DNA from: Methylomonas sp. UP202
GTDB taxonomy: Bacteria > Pseudomonadota > Gammaproteobacteria > Methylococcales > Methylomonadaceae
Length of the DNA: 64,000 bases
Direction of reading: 5' to 3'
Assembly: GCF_029910655.1 (NCBI RefSeq)
Contig: NZ_CP123897.1
Span: 4,887,547 to 4,951,546, forward strand
In this document: one piece after another, positions 9,276 to 18,065 of the stretch
Position numbering within the stretch: the stretch's first letter is position 1
Layout: the number at the start of each line of letters is the position of its first letter
Notes under the pieces: model-generated
Told to the model about the DNA's origin: nothing
The model's database searches: none
What the model saw: only the letters and a program-made list of their open reading frames with translations
Position numbers and translations under genes: made by a program

Positions 9276-9962
9276 ATGAATACCGCCATGAAACAACGAA
9301 AACTGATTATTGTCGGCGCATCCGGATTCGCCGACATCGCCCAAGAATATTTCGAAGCCGATAGCCCATATAGCGTGGTCGGCTTTGCGGTGGAAAGCGC
9401 CTTTTTAACGGGCGACACCAAGAACGGTTTACCGCTGGTGCCGTTCGAATCCATGACGGAGCATTTTTCGCCAGCCGATCACGATGTATTCGTGGCGGTC
9501 ACCTATACCCAGCTAAACCGTCTGCGCGCTCGTCTGACGCAGCAAGCAAAAGCCAACGGATATCGATTGGCGTCTTACATCAGTACTCGCGCGTTCGTTT
9601 GGCCCAATGCCCGGATCGGCGAGCATTGTTTTATTTTCGAAGACAATACCGTGCAACCTTTTGTCAGCATCGGTAACGACGTTATTTTATGGAGCGGCAA
9701 CCATATCGGCCATCATTCCTCGCTCGGCGATCATTGTTTTATCTCCTCTCACGTCGTCATCTCCGGTTTCTGCCACATTGGTGAGAACAGCTTTTTAGGC
9801 GTGAACTCCACGCTCGCGAACAATTTGACGATAGGCAAGGACAACTGGATCGGGCCGGGTATCGTGCTAACGCAAAACACCGAAGACGGCGCTTTGTACG
9901 GAGCGGCAATGCCTTCTCCGTCACGCGTCAGCTCGCTACGTTTTTTCAAGGTTAAAGCATGA
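9276..9962 (+). CDS. NeuD/PglD-like sugar acyltransferase
   Basis: 228 residues. An N-terminal Rossmann-like nucleotide-sugar binding part (LIIVGASGFADIAQEYF, ~10-26) precedes a left-handed beta-helix with hexapeptide repeats from about residue 105 to 210 (NARIGEHCFIF, GNDVILWSGNHIG). This matches the NeuD/PglD family of acetyl-CoA-dependent sugar O/N-acyltransferases. An internal ATG at 9288 is an alternative start. The stop overlaps the next start by 4 bp (ATGA), so the two are translationally coupled. It is one of two candidate acyltransferases for the amino sugar made by the FdtA/FdtB pair downstream. Confidence 0.82.
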   Translation: MNTAMKQRKLIIVGASGFADIAQEYFEADSPYSVVGFAVESAFLTGDTKNGLPLVPFESMTEHFSPADHDVFVAVTYTQLNRLRARLTQQAKANGYRLASYISTRAFVWPNARIGEHCFIFEDNTVQPFVSIGNDVILWSGNHIGHHSSLGDHCFISSHVVISGFCHIGENSFLGVNSTLANNLTIGKDNWIGPGIVLTQNTEDGALYGAAMPSPSRVSSLRFFKVKA

Positions 9963-10891
9963 CGATGCACTGGCGAAAACTCGGCATCGTGTATGCGCCT
10001 CCCGGCGACCAGGATTGGGCCAGCAGCCATGCGATGGTACCAACCCCGTTGCAAATATCGCCCGAGGTGATCCGGGTTTTCGTGACTTTTTGCGACGCCA
10101 ACGGTTTGGGTAGACCGGGTTTCGTCGATGTGGATGCCAACGATCCCACCCGAGTATTGCGGGTCTCCGAACGTCCGCTACTAGACCTCGGCGTCCCGGG
10201 AAGTTTCGACGAAAACGGTTTGCTGACGTGCTCGGTGCTACCGATGGGCGGCCAACGCCTGTTTCTGTATTACGCCGGTTTCGAATTGGGTACCAAAATC
10301 CGCTACCGCCTATTAACCGGGCTAGCCATCAGCGACGACGGCGGCGAAACTTTCCACCGCCATTCCAGCGTTCCGGTGTTGGAACGCTCCGACCAAGAGC
10401 GGCATATTCGGGGCGGCCCTTGGGCCTTGCTCGATCAAGGCGTCGTCCGGTTGTGGTACGTGGCGGGTAGCGACTGGATCGATTTGAACGGCAAAAGCAT
10501 GCCGGTTTACGATTTGCGCTATGTCGAATCCAAGGACGGCGTGCATTTCCCCAGCCACGGCCAGATACAGCTTCGCGTCGAGGAAGCCGACGAGCACGGC
10601 TTCGGCCGCCCCTGCGTGATCAGAAAGCCGGACGGCGGATTTCGGCTATTTTACTCGGTGCGCCGACGGTCTTTCGCCGCCTACCGATTAGGTTATGCGG
10701 AGTCGGCGGACGGGATACATTGGCGGCGCATGGATGCGCATCTGAACCTGGACGTCTCGCCCGGCGAATTCGATTCGGATGCGATTATGTACGCGGCGCC
10801 GATCCAGATTGGCGAGCAGCTCTACGTGTTTTATAACGGCAACCACTTTGGACGCGATGGCTTTGCCTGCGCGCGGCTGGAGCGGGAATGA
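9959..10891 (+). CDS. Five-bladed beta-propeller, glycosidase-like protein
   Basis: 310 residues with the repeated strand pattern of GH32/43/130-type beta-propellers: LFLYYAGFE, LAISDDGGETFHR, RLWYVAGSDW, RYVESKDGVHF, RLFYSVRRRS, LGYAESADGIHWRR, LYVFYNGN. The repeated S-DG-H/F-W/R blades are diagnostic of the fold, but the catalytic residues cannot be assigned, so hydrolase or phosphorylase activity is open. It has no signal peptide, so it is likely cytoplasmic. Both ends overlap neighbours by 4 bp (ATGA), placing it firmly in the amino-sugar sub-operon. Confidence 0.7.
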   Translation: MTMHWRKLGIVYAPPGDQDWASSHAMVPTPLQISPEVIRVFVTFCDANGLGRPGFVDVDANDPTRVLRVSERPLLDLGVPGSFDENGLLTCSVLPMGGQRLFLYYAGFELGTKIRYRLLTGLAISDDGGETFHRHSSVPVLERSDQERHIRGGPWALLDQGVVRLWYVAGSDWIDLNGKSMPVYDLRYVESKDGVHFPSHGQIQLRVEEADEHGFGRPCVIRKPDGGFRLFYSVRRRSFAAYRLGYAESADGIHWRRMDAHLNLDVSPGEFDSDAIMYAAPIQIGEQLYVFYNGNHFGRDGFACARLERE

Positions 10892-11865
10892 CGTTACAAG
10901 TGCGTGCTTACGGCGAAGCGGACGCCGAGGATTGGGATAGCTTTTGCGACGATTCGCTGCAATCCACGCTACTGCATACCCGGCGGTTTTTATCCTATCA
11001 CGGTAGTCGTTTCGTCGACCAATCGCTGATCATCTACGACGAACATGGCTGGCTAGGCCTGTTGCCGGCTGCCTTGCAACCGGACGATGAAGCTTGCGTG
11101 GTCAGCCATCCCGGCGCGACTTACGGGGGCATCGTGCAGCAGGGCCAACTACGTGGGGAGCGGATGATAGAAGCCCTGCGGACCTGTTGCCGGTATTATC
11201 GAAGCCAAGGCAGACAACGCTTGTTGTACAAAGCTGTACCGGCCTTTTATCACCGCCAACCGGCGCAAGACGATCTATACGCGCTGTTCCGACTCAACGC
11301 GCACCGCTACCGCTGCGATCTCTCGAGCTCGATTGACCTGACGACGCCGCGCGGGCGAATCAGCGAACGGCGGCGGCGCAGTTTGAATAAAGCGCGGAAA
11401 AATCAGATAGGCCTATCCGGAGACATGGCCTTACTGGGCGAATTTTGGCAGGTATTAACCGAGAATTTGGCGCGAAAACATGGCACCGGGCCGGTTCATA
11501 GCTTGAGCGAAATCACGATGCTCGCCGAGCGTTTTCCCGATCAAATTCAAGTCGTTTGCGGCACCCACCAAGACCAAGTCGTCGCCGGCGTTTTATTGTT
11601 CATCACCGCGACCTGTATTCATACTCAATATATCGCCGCGAATGACATCGGCTATCAATTTTCCGCACTGGACGCGGTGTTCGACTTCTGCATTACCAAG
11701 GCCGTCAGCGACGGAAAGCGTTGGCTCGATTTCGGTATCTGCAACGAACAGGCCGGCAAAGTGCTGAATGAGGGACTTTATAAATTCAAAACGGAATTTG
11801 GCGGAGGAGGAACCGTACATGAGTTCTTCGAGATCCCATTAACCGGAGAAGAAAATGTCGATTAA
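10888..11865 (+). CDS. FemAB/GNAT-like acyltransferase
   Basis: 325 residues. The pattern resembles the BioF2-like/FemAB GNAT superfamily: an N-terminal half with GLLPAALQPDD, SHPGATYGGIV, then a C-terminal GNAT half with RRRSLNKARKNQIG, VVAGVLLFITATCIHTQYIA and WLDFGICNEQAG. Such enzymes transfer acyl or aminoacyl groups onto sugars or peptidoglycan. In this operon it may acylate the 3-amino sugar made by FdtA/FdtB; that role is inferred. It overlaps the upstream gene by 4 bp and the downstream cupin gene by 11 bp. Confidence 0.74.
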   Translation: MTLQVRAYGEADAEDWDSFCDDSLQSTLLHTRRFLSYHGSRFVDQSLIIYDEHGWLGLLPAALQPDDEACVVSHPGATYGGIVQQGQLRGERMIEALRTCCRYYRSQGRQRLLYKAVPAFYHRQPAQDDLYALFRLNAHRYRCDLSSSIDLTTPRGRISERRRRSLNKARKNQIGLSGDMALLGEFWQVLTENLARKHGTGPVHSLSEITMLAERFPDQIQVVCGTHQDQVVAGVLLFITATCIHTQYIAANDIGYQFSALDAVFDFCITKAVSDGKRWLDFGICNEQAGKVLNEGLYKFKTEFGGGGTVHEFFEIPLTGEENVD

Positions 11866-12271
11866 CGATTGCAAAATCATCGAATTACCCCGCATCCCGG
11901 ATGCCCGCGGCAACTTGACCTTTATCGAGGCGGGGCGCCATGTTCCGTTCGAGATCAAGCGTACTTATTACTTGTATGATGTTCCCGGCGGCGCCACGCG
12001 CGCCGCGCATGGTCATAAGACATTACAGCAACTGATGATCGCGATGTCGGGCAGCTTTGACGTAACCTTGGACGACGGCTTCGAAAAGAAACTATTTCAT
12101 TTAAACCGCTCCTACTACGGCTTATATATCGCCCCCGGCATGTGGCGCGACTTGGACAATTTTTCATCCGGCGCGGTCTGCTTGGTCCTGGCTTCGGAAT
12201 TTTACACCGAAGAAGATTATTACCGCGACTACGACGTCTTCCTGAAGGCCGCTAGAGAAAAGCGCCGATGA
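11855..12271 (+). CDS. fdtA: dTDP-4-dehydro-6-deoxyhexose 3,4-ketoisomerase (FdtA/QdtA family cupin)
   Basis: 138 residues, the usual size of the family. It is a cupin with [20 protein letters not shown], the [18 protein letters not shown] segment holding the catalytic histidines, and [17 protein letters not shown]. The enzyme moves the keto group of a dTDP-4-keto-6-deoxyhexose from C4 to C3, readying it for transamination. The next gene is the matching aminotransferase and overlaps it by 4 bp. Whether the product is the galacto (FdtA) or gluco (QdtA) epimer cannot be told from sequence by eye. Confidence 0.87.
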   Translation: MSINDCKIIELPRIPDARGNLTFIEAGRHVPFEIKRTYYLYDVPGGATRAAHGHKTLQQLMIAMSGSFDVTLDDGFEKKLFHLNRSYYGLYIAPGMWRDLDNFSSGAVCLVLASEFYTEEDYYRDYDVFLKAAREKRR

Positions 12272-13374
12272 TTCCGTTTCTGGACTTAAAAACGCCGAAT
12301 CTGGCATTGCAAAACGAGTTGGAGCAAAGCTTTAAACGCGTCTTGGCCTCCGGTTGGTTCATTCTTGGCGAAGAAGTCGAGCGGTTCGAAGCGGAATTCG
12401 CCAGCTATTGCGAAGCCGAACATTGCGTGGGCGTCGGTAACGGACTCGATGCATTAGCGTTGGCACTTTCCGCCCAAGGAATAGGCGTCGGCGATGAGGT
12501 TATCGTGCCGTCCAACACGTTTATTGCAACCTGGTTGGCGGTTACCCGCACCGGAGCAACCATCGTCCCGGTCGAGCCCGATGCTCGCACTTACAATTTG
12601 GACCCGTCCCGTATCGAAGCGGCAGTGACCTCGCGCACTCGAGCCATCATTCCAGTCCATCTGTACGGCCAGGTCGCCGATATGGATGCCGTTATGCGCA
12701 TCGCCGATAAGCACCAGCTGTTCGTTCTGGAAGATGCCGCGCAAGCGCAAGGCGCGTTATATCGCGGCAAAAAAGCCGGTAGCATGGGCCATGCGGCCGC
12801 CACCAGCTTCTATCCCGGCAAGAATTTGGGCGCGCTCGGCGATGCCGGCGCCGTGGTCACCAGCGATAGAGAATTGGCCGAAAAAATTCGGCGACTTCGC
12901 AATTACGGCTCCACGATCAAATACCAACACGACACACTGGGTCAAAACAGCCGCCTGGATGAATTACAAGCCGCTTTCTTACGTGTCAAACTCAAGGTAT
13001 TGGATCAAAACAATCGGCAACGGCGAGAAATCGCACGCCGCTACCACGTCGGATTCGACAGCCTGATTCAGCGAGATTCAAATCTAATCCGGCCGTTTGT
13101 CCCGGACTGGGCGGATCCGGTTTGGCACTTGTACGTCATATTAAGTCCCCGACGCGACGCCTTGCAGCAGTATTTGCAGGCCGCCGGAATTGGCACGATG
13201 ATTCACTACCCTATTCCTCCGCATCGCCAGGGTTGTTATCCTGAGTTTGCCGAATTTTCATTGCCGATTGCCGAGAAACTTGCTCAAGAGTGCCTGAGCC
13301 TACCCATGTGGCCAGGCATGCTCGACACCGAAGTGGACACGGTCATAGATGCCATCGCCGGCTTTCACCACTAA
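12268..13374 (+). CDS. fdtB: PLP-dependent sugar aminotransferase (DegT/DnrJ/EryC1/StrS, FdtB-like)
   Basis: 368 residues, normal for the family. It starts [14 protein letters not shown], has [14 protein letters not shown] (PLP phosphate site) and an aspartate in [10 protein letters not shown]; the Schiff-base lysine is in [15 protein letters not shown]. It is predicted to aminate C3 of the dTDP-3-keto-6-deoxyhexose made by the upstream FdtA-like enzyme, giving dTDP-Fuc3N or dTDP-Qui3N. It is the last gene of the plus-strand glycan cluster; the convergent TolC gene ends 98 bp away. Confidence 0.88.
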   Translation: MIPFLDLKTPNLALQNELEQSFKRVLASGWFILGEEVERFEAEFASYCEAEHCVGVGNGLDALALALSAQGIGVGDEVIVPSNTFIATWLAVTRTGATIVPVEPDARTYNLDPSRIEAAVTSRTRAIIPVHLYGQVADMDAVMRIADKHQLFVLEDAAQAQGALYRGKKAGSMGHAAATSFYPGKNLGALGDAGAVVTSDRELAEKIRRLRNYGSTIKYQHDTLGQNSRLDELQAAFLRVKLKVLDQNNRQRREIARRYHVGFDSLIQRDSNLIRPFVPDWADPVWHLYVILSPRRDALQQYLQAAGIGTMIHYPIPPHRQGCYPEFAEFSLPIAEKLAQECLSLPMWPGMLDTEVDTVIDAIAGFHH

Positions 13375-13471
13375 CACACGTCCGGTTCGAAGCTCTCGGT
13401 GCGGCTAAGCCAGCAAAGAGTTCGCCGGAATTACCGGGATATACCCAAGCGTGATAACCAAAATCGCGCGG

Positions 13472-14809
13472 CTATTTTTCAGGGTTCAGGACTGAAGAAG
13501 CTTGCACCGGCTTCTCCAACCAAGTATTGACTTCCTGCAAATTTTCCTCGCTGATAGCGCCGATGGCCTGCAAAAATCTGAAGCGATTTTTAATATAAGC
13601 GTATTTGCTCTGTAACAAATCGCGCCTGGCTCGAAACTCGGTTTGCTGGGCGACTAAAACGTCACCGATGGTGGCAACACCGTATTTATAGGCACTCTGC
13701 ATCGCATCATGAGACTTTTGAGCGGATTCCAACGCCTTGATCGAAGCCTTAATCCGCCTGACGTTGGCGTTCGACGTCAAAAACGCATCGCTGGTTTCCT
13801 TGACCACGGTTCGGAGTTTCTCTTCCTCGGCGTGGCGATTCAGTGCCAAGCGGCTTTCCGCTTCGCGAACCTGATGCATGGTCGTACCGCCGCTAAAGAT
13901 CGGCACGTTGACGTTAATCGCCGCGACTTGAGTTTGGGTTTGATTGGACAGCAGGGTACTTTGATAACCGGTGTTGGTATCGTAGTAGTTAAGCTGCAGG
14001 TCGACCACAGGCAGGTGGCGGGATTTCTGGGCGACGAGGTCGTTGTCGGCCGCCTCGATCGCTTTCTGCTGCGCGGCCAGGGCCGGATTATCGTTTGTTG
14101 CCACGGCGATCCAGTCGTCCAACTTACCTTCCAATTCCTTGTATTCAATGTTTTCGCGCAAGGTTAGTAGACTGTCCGGCTCCTGGTTGGTCAACTCCCT
14201 CAAGTTTTGCTTAGCCGAGGAAACCAAGCTTTCGGCTTCGATTTGGTCCGCCTCGATTTTATCCAGTTGCGCTTCGACCTCGTAAACATCGGTGATTTTG
14301 ACTAACTGCTTGGCAAAGCGCTTTTGCACCTGCTGCAATTGCTGTTGAATCGCAAGCTTCTCGGTTTGAATGAAGCGAAGTTGATCCTCCGCTTCCAAGA
14401 CACCAAAGTAGCGTTCAACGACACTGAACATTAAAAGATTGCTCACATCGGTGCGCTCGAGTTCGTATTGCGATTCGGCTACCCGCGCCCGCCGCCAGGT
14501 CCAGAATTTGGCAAAATCGATCAGTGTCTGATTCAGCGACAGATAATAACGAGTGCCCGAATAACTCAAATCGCTATTTCGCACGTTCAACCGATTTTCC
14601 GACCAATTCGCCGTTCCGGTAACTTGCGGCAGCATTTGGCCCAAGGCTTGGCCGGTTTGCGCAGCGCCGATATCGACTTTGACGTCGGCCGACTTAAGTG
14701 ACGGCGCCGCCTGCAATGCTTGCTGATACACCGTGAGCAAGTCGTCGGCGCATGCCCGACCCGCCAACGTAACAGCCAAGCCCAACAAGATCAACTTAGT
14801 CGAGCGCAT
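13472..14809 (-). CDS. TolC-family outer membrane channel of a type I secretion system
   Basis: 445 residues with a Sec signal peptide (residues 1-21, ending ...GRACA before DDLLTVYQQAL). It is a classic TolC architecture with long coiled-coil repeats, ALNQTLIDFAKFWTWRRARV and the mirrored second half NVNVPIFSGGTTMHQVREAE. It forms the outer-membrane tunnel. It is the third gene of an ABC-HlyD-TolC operon; its start is 3 bp from the HlyD stop. A dedicated TolC beside the ABC and HlyD genes indicates a self-contained secretion system. Confidence 0.9.
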   Translation of the reverse strand: MRSTKLILLGLAVTLAGRACADDLLTVYQQALQAAPSLKSADVKVDIGAAQTGQALGQMLPQVTGTANWSENRLNVRNSDLSYSGTRYYLSLNQTLIDFAKFWTWRRARVAESQYELERTDVSNLLMFSVVERYFGVLEAEDQLRFIQTEKLAIQQQLQQVQKRFAKQLVKITDVYEVEAQLDKIEADQIEAESLVSSAKQNLRELTNQEPDSLLTLRENIEYKELEGKLDDWIAVATNDNPALAAQQKAIEAADNDLVAQKSRHLPVVDLQLNYYDTNTGYQSTLLSNQTQTQVAAINVNVPIFSGGTTMHQVREAESRLALNRHAEEEKLRTVVKETSDAFLTSNANVRRIKASIKALESAQKSHDAMQSAYKYGVATIGDVLVAQQTEFRARRDLLQSKYAYIKNRFRFLQAIGAISEENLQEVNTWLEKPVQASSVLNPEK

Positions 14810-14812
14810 CGC

Positions 14813-16147
14813 TCAATCCTCTCGGAAAGCCCGCGCGAACGCGTCGGTGATGGGTTGCATCAGATACTCCACGACGGTGCGCTCGCCGGTCCGGATCATC
14901 ACCTCCACCGGCATGCCGGGTACCAATTCTAGGTTTTTCAATTTTTGCAAGCTCTCCGGCGTCAATTCCACCTCGGCCTGATAATAAGCTGCGTCGGCCT
15001 TTTCATCGACGAAACGATCGGCCGAAATATGAATAACCTTACCTTCGGTAGTCGGCGTCAACGCTTGCTTAAACGCACTGAACCTGACCTCGGCGACCAA
15101 GCCCAACCGTATCCGATCGATGTCCAACGGCGATACCCGCGCATCGATGATCAAATCTTCTTGTTGCGGCACGATGTCGAGTATTGGACTGCCAGCCATC
15201 ACCACGCCGCCCTGGGTATGTATCGCCAAACCCATCACCCGCCCGCCAACCGGAGCCTTGATCTCGATCCGGCTAACCTTGTCGGCGGTCGCCGCCAAGC
15301 GTTGATTAACGTCGAATAGCTGGGATTGAACTTCGCTCAATTTCTCGGACACCTCTTCTTGAAACTTCTTTTCGAGCTGCAGTATCTCCAGCTTGGTTTC
15401 GCCGATCTGAATTTCGGCGGCCGCGATCTGCGACGTTAACGAAGCGATGTCACCCGAGTTACTGGCATGATTGCGTTCGGTGTCACGCAAGCGTTGTTTA
15501 TCGGCAAACCCCTCGGCCAACAACTCTTTTAAATCCTTCGCCTCTTCGCCGTAGGACTCGGACAATGCTTGCTTGCTCTGGCGCTGACCTTTAATTCCGA
15601 CGATTTGGGTACTGAGCTGATTGATCTTTTGTTTTAGAACCGAAATTTGCCCTTCGAAGGCCACACGCCTGGCTGAAAATAGCTCGGTCTCGCTGGTTCT
15701 GGCTTCCGCGACGCGGCTATCGTCCAAGCGGCTCAAATTGTCGGGGAATTCAATTCGGGCTTTGCGATCGCGCTCGGCTTCCAATCGGGCCAATTGCGCG
15801 GACAGCGTGATCGATTGCCCTCGAAGCACTTCCAATTGCGAGCGGGCTTCGGTACCGTCCAGCGTCAACAAGGTATCCCCTTCTCGAACGATGTCTCCGT
15901 CCTTGACGAAGATCTGATGCACGATGCCGCCGTCCAAGTGCTGAACGGTTTTACGGTGAGATTTGACGGTGATGACGCCGGAGGCCAACGCCGCCCCGTC
16001 GATCGGCGCCCAATAACTCCACAGCGCGAATAAACTAAACGCCACTAACAAAATGATGACGCCGATCAGGCGTATCGGCCTATCGTCGACGACCGGCGTC
16101 ATTACGGCGCTCGGTTTGACGGACGGGGACAAATTCTTCACATCCAT
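14813..16147 (-). CDS. HlyD-family periplasmic adaptor of a type I secretion system
   Basis: 444 residues from the ATG at 16147, which gives MDVKNLSPSVKPS. An earlier in-frame start at 16255 would add 36 residues lying inside the ABC gene and look unlike protein, so the later start is preferred. One transmembrane helix (about 25-47) follows a short cytoplasmic tail. A biotinyl/lipoyl half-motif, a long coiled coil (~110-270), then GGRVMGLAIHTQGGVVMAGS and the beta-barrel domain follow, ending VMIRTGERTVVEYL, typical of PrtE/HlyD proteins. It bridges the ABC transporter and TolC. Confidence 0.9.
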   Translation of the reverse strand: MDVKNLSPSVKPSAVMTPVVDDRPIRLIGVIILLVAFSLFALWSYWAPIDGAALASGVITVKSHRKTVQHLDGGIVHQIFVKDGDIVREGDTLLTLDGTEARSQLEVLRGQSITLSAQLARLEAERDRKARIEFPDNLSRLDDSRVAEARTSETELFSARRVAFEGQISVLKQKINQLSTQIVGIKGQRQSKQALSESYGEEAKDLKELLAEGFADKQRLRDTERNHASNSGDIASLTSQIAAAEIQIGETKLEILQLEKKFQEEVSEKLSEVQSQLFDVNQRLAATADKVSRIEIKAPVGGRVMGLAIHTQGGVVMAGSPILDIVPQQEDLIIDARVSPLDIDRIRLGLVAEVRFSAFKQALTPTTEGKVIHISADRFVDEKADAAYYQAEVELTPESLQKLKNLELVPGMPVEVMIRTGERTVVEYLMQPITDAFARAFRED

Positions 16148-16172
16148 GGGCGGGCAAAGCGATCGATACCGG

Positions 16173-17870
16173 TCACGACGCTTGCGACTGGGCTTGTTGT
16201 TGCAAATGGGCGAGCACTTGGTCTCGCGGCCCGTAAACCGCCAACTTGCCTTCATTCAAGATCATTAACTTATCCACGTTGGACAAAACGCTATTTCGAT
16301 GGGTAATCAGAATCACCGTAGCCCCCTTTTGTTTCAGCAAAATCAGCGCTTGAGCCAGCGCCTGCTCGCCTTGTTCGTCCAAATTCGAATTGGGTTCGTC
16401 GAGCACGACGACGACGGGCTCACCGTAAAGCGCGCGCGCCAACCCGATACGTTGGCGCTGGCCGCCCGACAAAGCGCCGCCGTTTGCGCCGATGACGGTG
16501 TCGTAGCCGTTGGGCAAATGCAATATCAGGTCATGCACGCCGGCCATTTTCGCCGCCTCGACGACTTTAACCGCGTCGACTTCGCCAAACCGGGCGATAT
16601 TTTCACCGATAGTGCCTTCGAACAATTCTATATCCTGCGGCAAATAACCTAGGTAAGGCCCCAATTCATTGCGATTCCAGGCATGGACATCGGCCTGATC
16701 CAGGCGGATCTTCCCACCGGAGGTGGGCCAGATGCCGAGCAAGGCGCGAGCCAACGTCGATTTACCCGCGCCGCTAGCGCCGAGAACGCCGACGATGTCG
16801 CCGGCATTAATCGCTAAGCTTATCCCTTTGATCACCGGCGCGTTGGCACCGGGCGGCGTTACGACGGCCCCCTCCAGCTGAAAACTGCCGCGCGGCGTAG
16901 GTAAGGTCATTCGCGTGGGTTCGGCGGGAATCCGCTGCAAGATTTCATTCAACCGCCGATATTGACCGCGCGCATTGACAAATCCCTTCCAGTTGGCGAT
17001 CAACATGTCGATAGGCGCGATCGAGCGCCCCAACAATATCGAACCGGCGATCATCAATCCGGGGGTGATTTCTTTTTGTATCACCAGATAAGCTCCCAAG
17101 CCCAAAATGAGCGACTGCGACGCCAGCCTGATTACCTTCGAAAACGCCCCGACCAAGCCGGCGCGCGAACTCGCAAGTCCTTGCAAAATCAAGACGTGGT
17201 TAGCGGCCGCCAGCCAGCGCTGTTTGATATTCTCAGCCATGCCCATCGATTCGATTACTTCGGCATTGCGGAGGTTTTTATTCACCAAGGCCCGTCCGGC
17301 TATCGCCACCTTGTTGGCCTCGTCCAAAGTCGCGGCGGTGACTTTTTCGTTGACGACAGCAATCAAGACCATCAAAACTGCCGTCGCGACTGCAAACCAA
17401 CCATATAGCGGGTGAAAAATGAACATCACGCCGAGATAGATCGGCATCCACGGCGCATCGAAAAATGCGAACAAGCCATTGCCGGTCAAAAATTGACGCA
17501 ACGCGGTCAGATCGTCTAGCGGCTGCGATGTCGCCCTCTGACCGCCGGAGTACAGCGCTTGTTTATAAGCGACCTGAAACAATCGTTCGTTTAACAGCAG
17601 CTCCAACCGGCTACTGACCCTTACCAGTATCTGGGAACGGACCCATTCCAAACCGCTCATCGTCGCGAACAAAATCAACATGATCAAGCTCAACATCAGC
17701 AAGGTCGACAGATTTCCGGTCGCCACCACTCGGTCATATACTTGCAGCATATACAACGGCGAGGTCAACATCAACATATTGATAATCAAGCTAAAACCGG
17801 CGGCGGATAAAAAAGCCCCTTTACAGAGTTTAAGAGCAATTTGAATGTCGGTGGGTTGGGAAATGCTCAC
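16173..17870 (-). CDS. Type I secretion ABC transporter (PrtD-like permease/ATPase)
   Basis: 565 residues. The N-terminal ABC transporter transmembrane domain (about 15-300) has no C39 peptidase and no C39-like domain, as in PrtD/AprD. The ATPase has Walker A GASGAGKST near 364-372, signature LSGGQRQRIGLARAL near 465-479 and Walker B VVVLDEPNSNLDEQ. It energises one-step export across both membranes. Cargo of this class normally has an uncleaved C-terminal signal. The nearest cargo candidate is the repeat protein encoded just upstream on the same strand. Confidence 0.92.
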   Translation of the reverse strand: MSISQPTDIQIALKLCKGAFLSAAGFSLIINMLMLTSPLYMLQVYDRVVATGNLSTLLMLSLIMLILFATMSGLEWVRSQILVRVSSRLELLLNERLFQVAYKQALYSGGQRATSQPLDDLTALRQFLTGNGLFAFFDAPWMPIYLGVMFIFHPLYGWFAVATAVLMVLIAVVNEKVTAATLDEANKVAIAGRALVNKNLRNAEVIESMGMAENIKQRWLAAANHVLILQGLASSRAGLVGAFSKVIRLASQSLILGLGAYLVIQKEITPGLMIAGSILLGRSIAPIDMLIANWKGFVNARGQYRRLNEILQRIPAEPTRMTLPTPRGSFQLEGAVVTPPGANAPVIKGISLAINAGDIVGVLGASGAGKSTLARALLGIWPTSGGKIRLDQADVHAWNRNELGPYLGYLPQDIELFEGTIGENIARFGEVDAVKVVEAAKMAGVHDLILHLPNGYDTVIGANGGALSGGQRQRIGLARALYGEPVVVVLDEPNSNLDEQGEQALAQALILLKQKGATVILITHRNSVLSNVDKLMILNEGKLAVYGPRDQVLAHLQQQAQSQAS

Positions 17871-18009
17871 GACGCGTTGAAAGAATACTGGCCAAAGTTA
17901 GCCCTCCAAGAGTAGCATGATTTTGGCTGTTACCTAGGGAATGTTGTTTTTTACCTACGCAACGGGACGTCTCCGCCACTTGACGATAAAAAGCCGCCGG
18001 ATTTCGGCG

Positions 18010-18046
18010 AAAAAAAACCGGCGTCCCGAAAAGAGTACGCCGGCTT
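18010..18046 (-). terminator. Intrinsic terminator after the repeat-protein gene
   Basis: On the minus strand a GC-rich stem (AAAGCCGGCGT pairing with ACGCCGG) is followed by a run of eight T residues. It lies 20 bp past the repeat-protein stop and before the ABC transporter gene, so the repeat protein can be made from its own abundant transcript, separate from the secretion operon. Confidence 0.75.
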
Positions 18047-18065
18047 TGGGTGCCGTCAAGCGGGA

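Noticed and set aside
16148-16255. Earlier start of the HlyD gene
   Set aside because: It would overlap the ABC transporter gene by 83 bp and adds Lys/Arg/Cys-rich sequence before the usual HlyD start; the ATG at 16147 fits the family.
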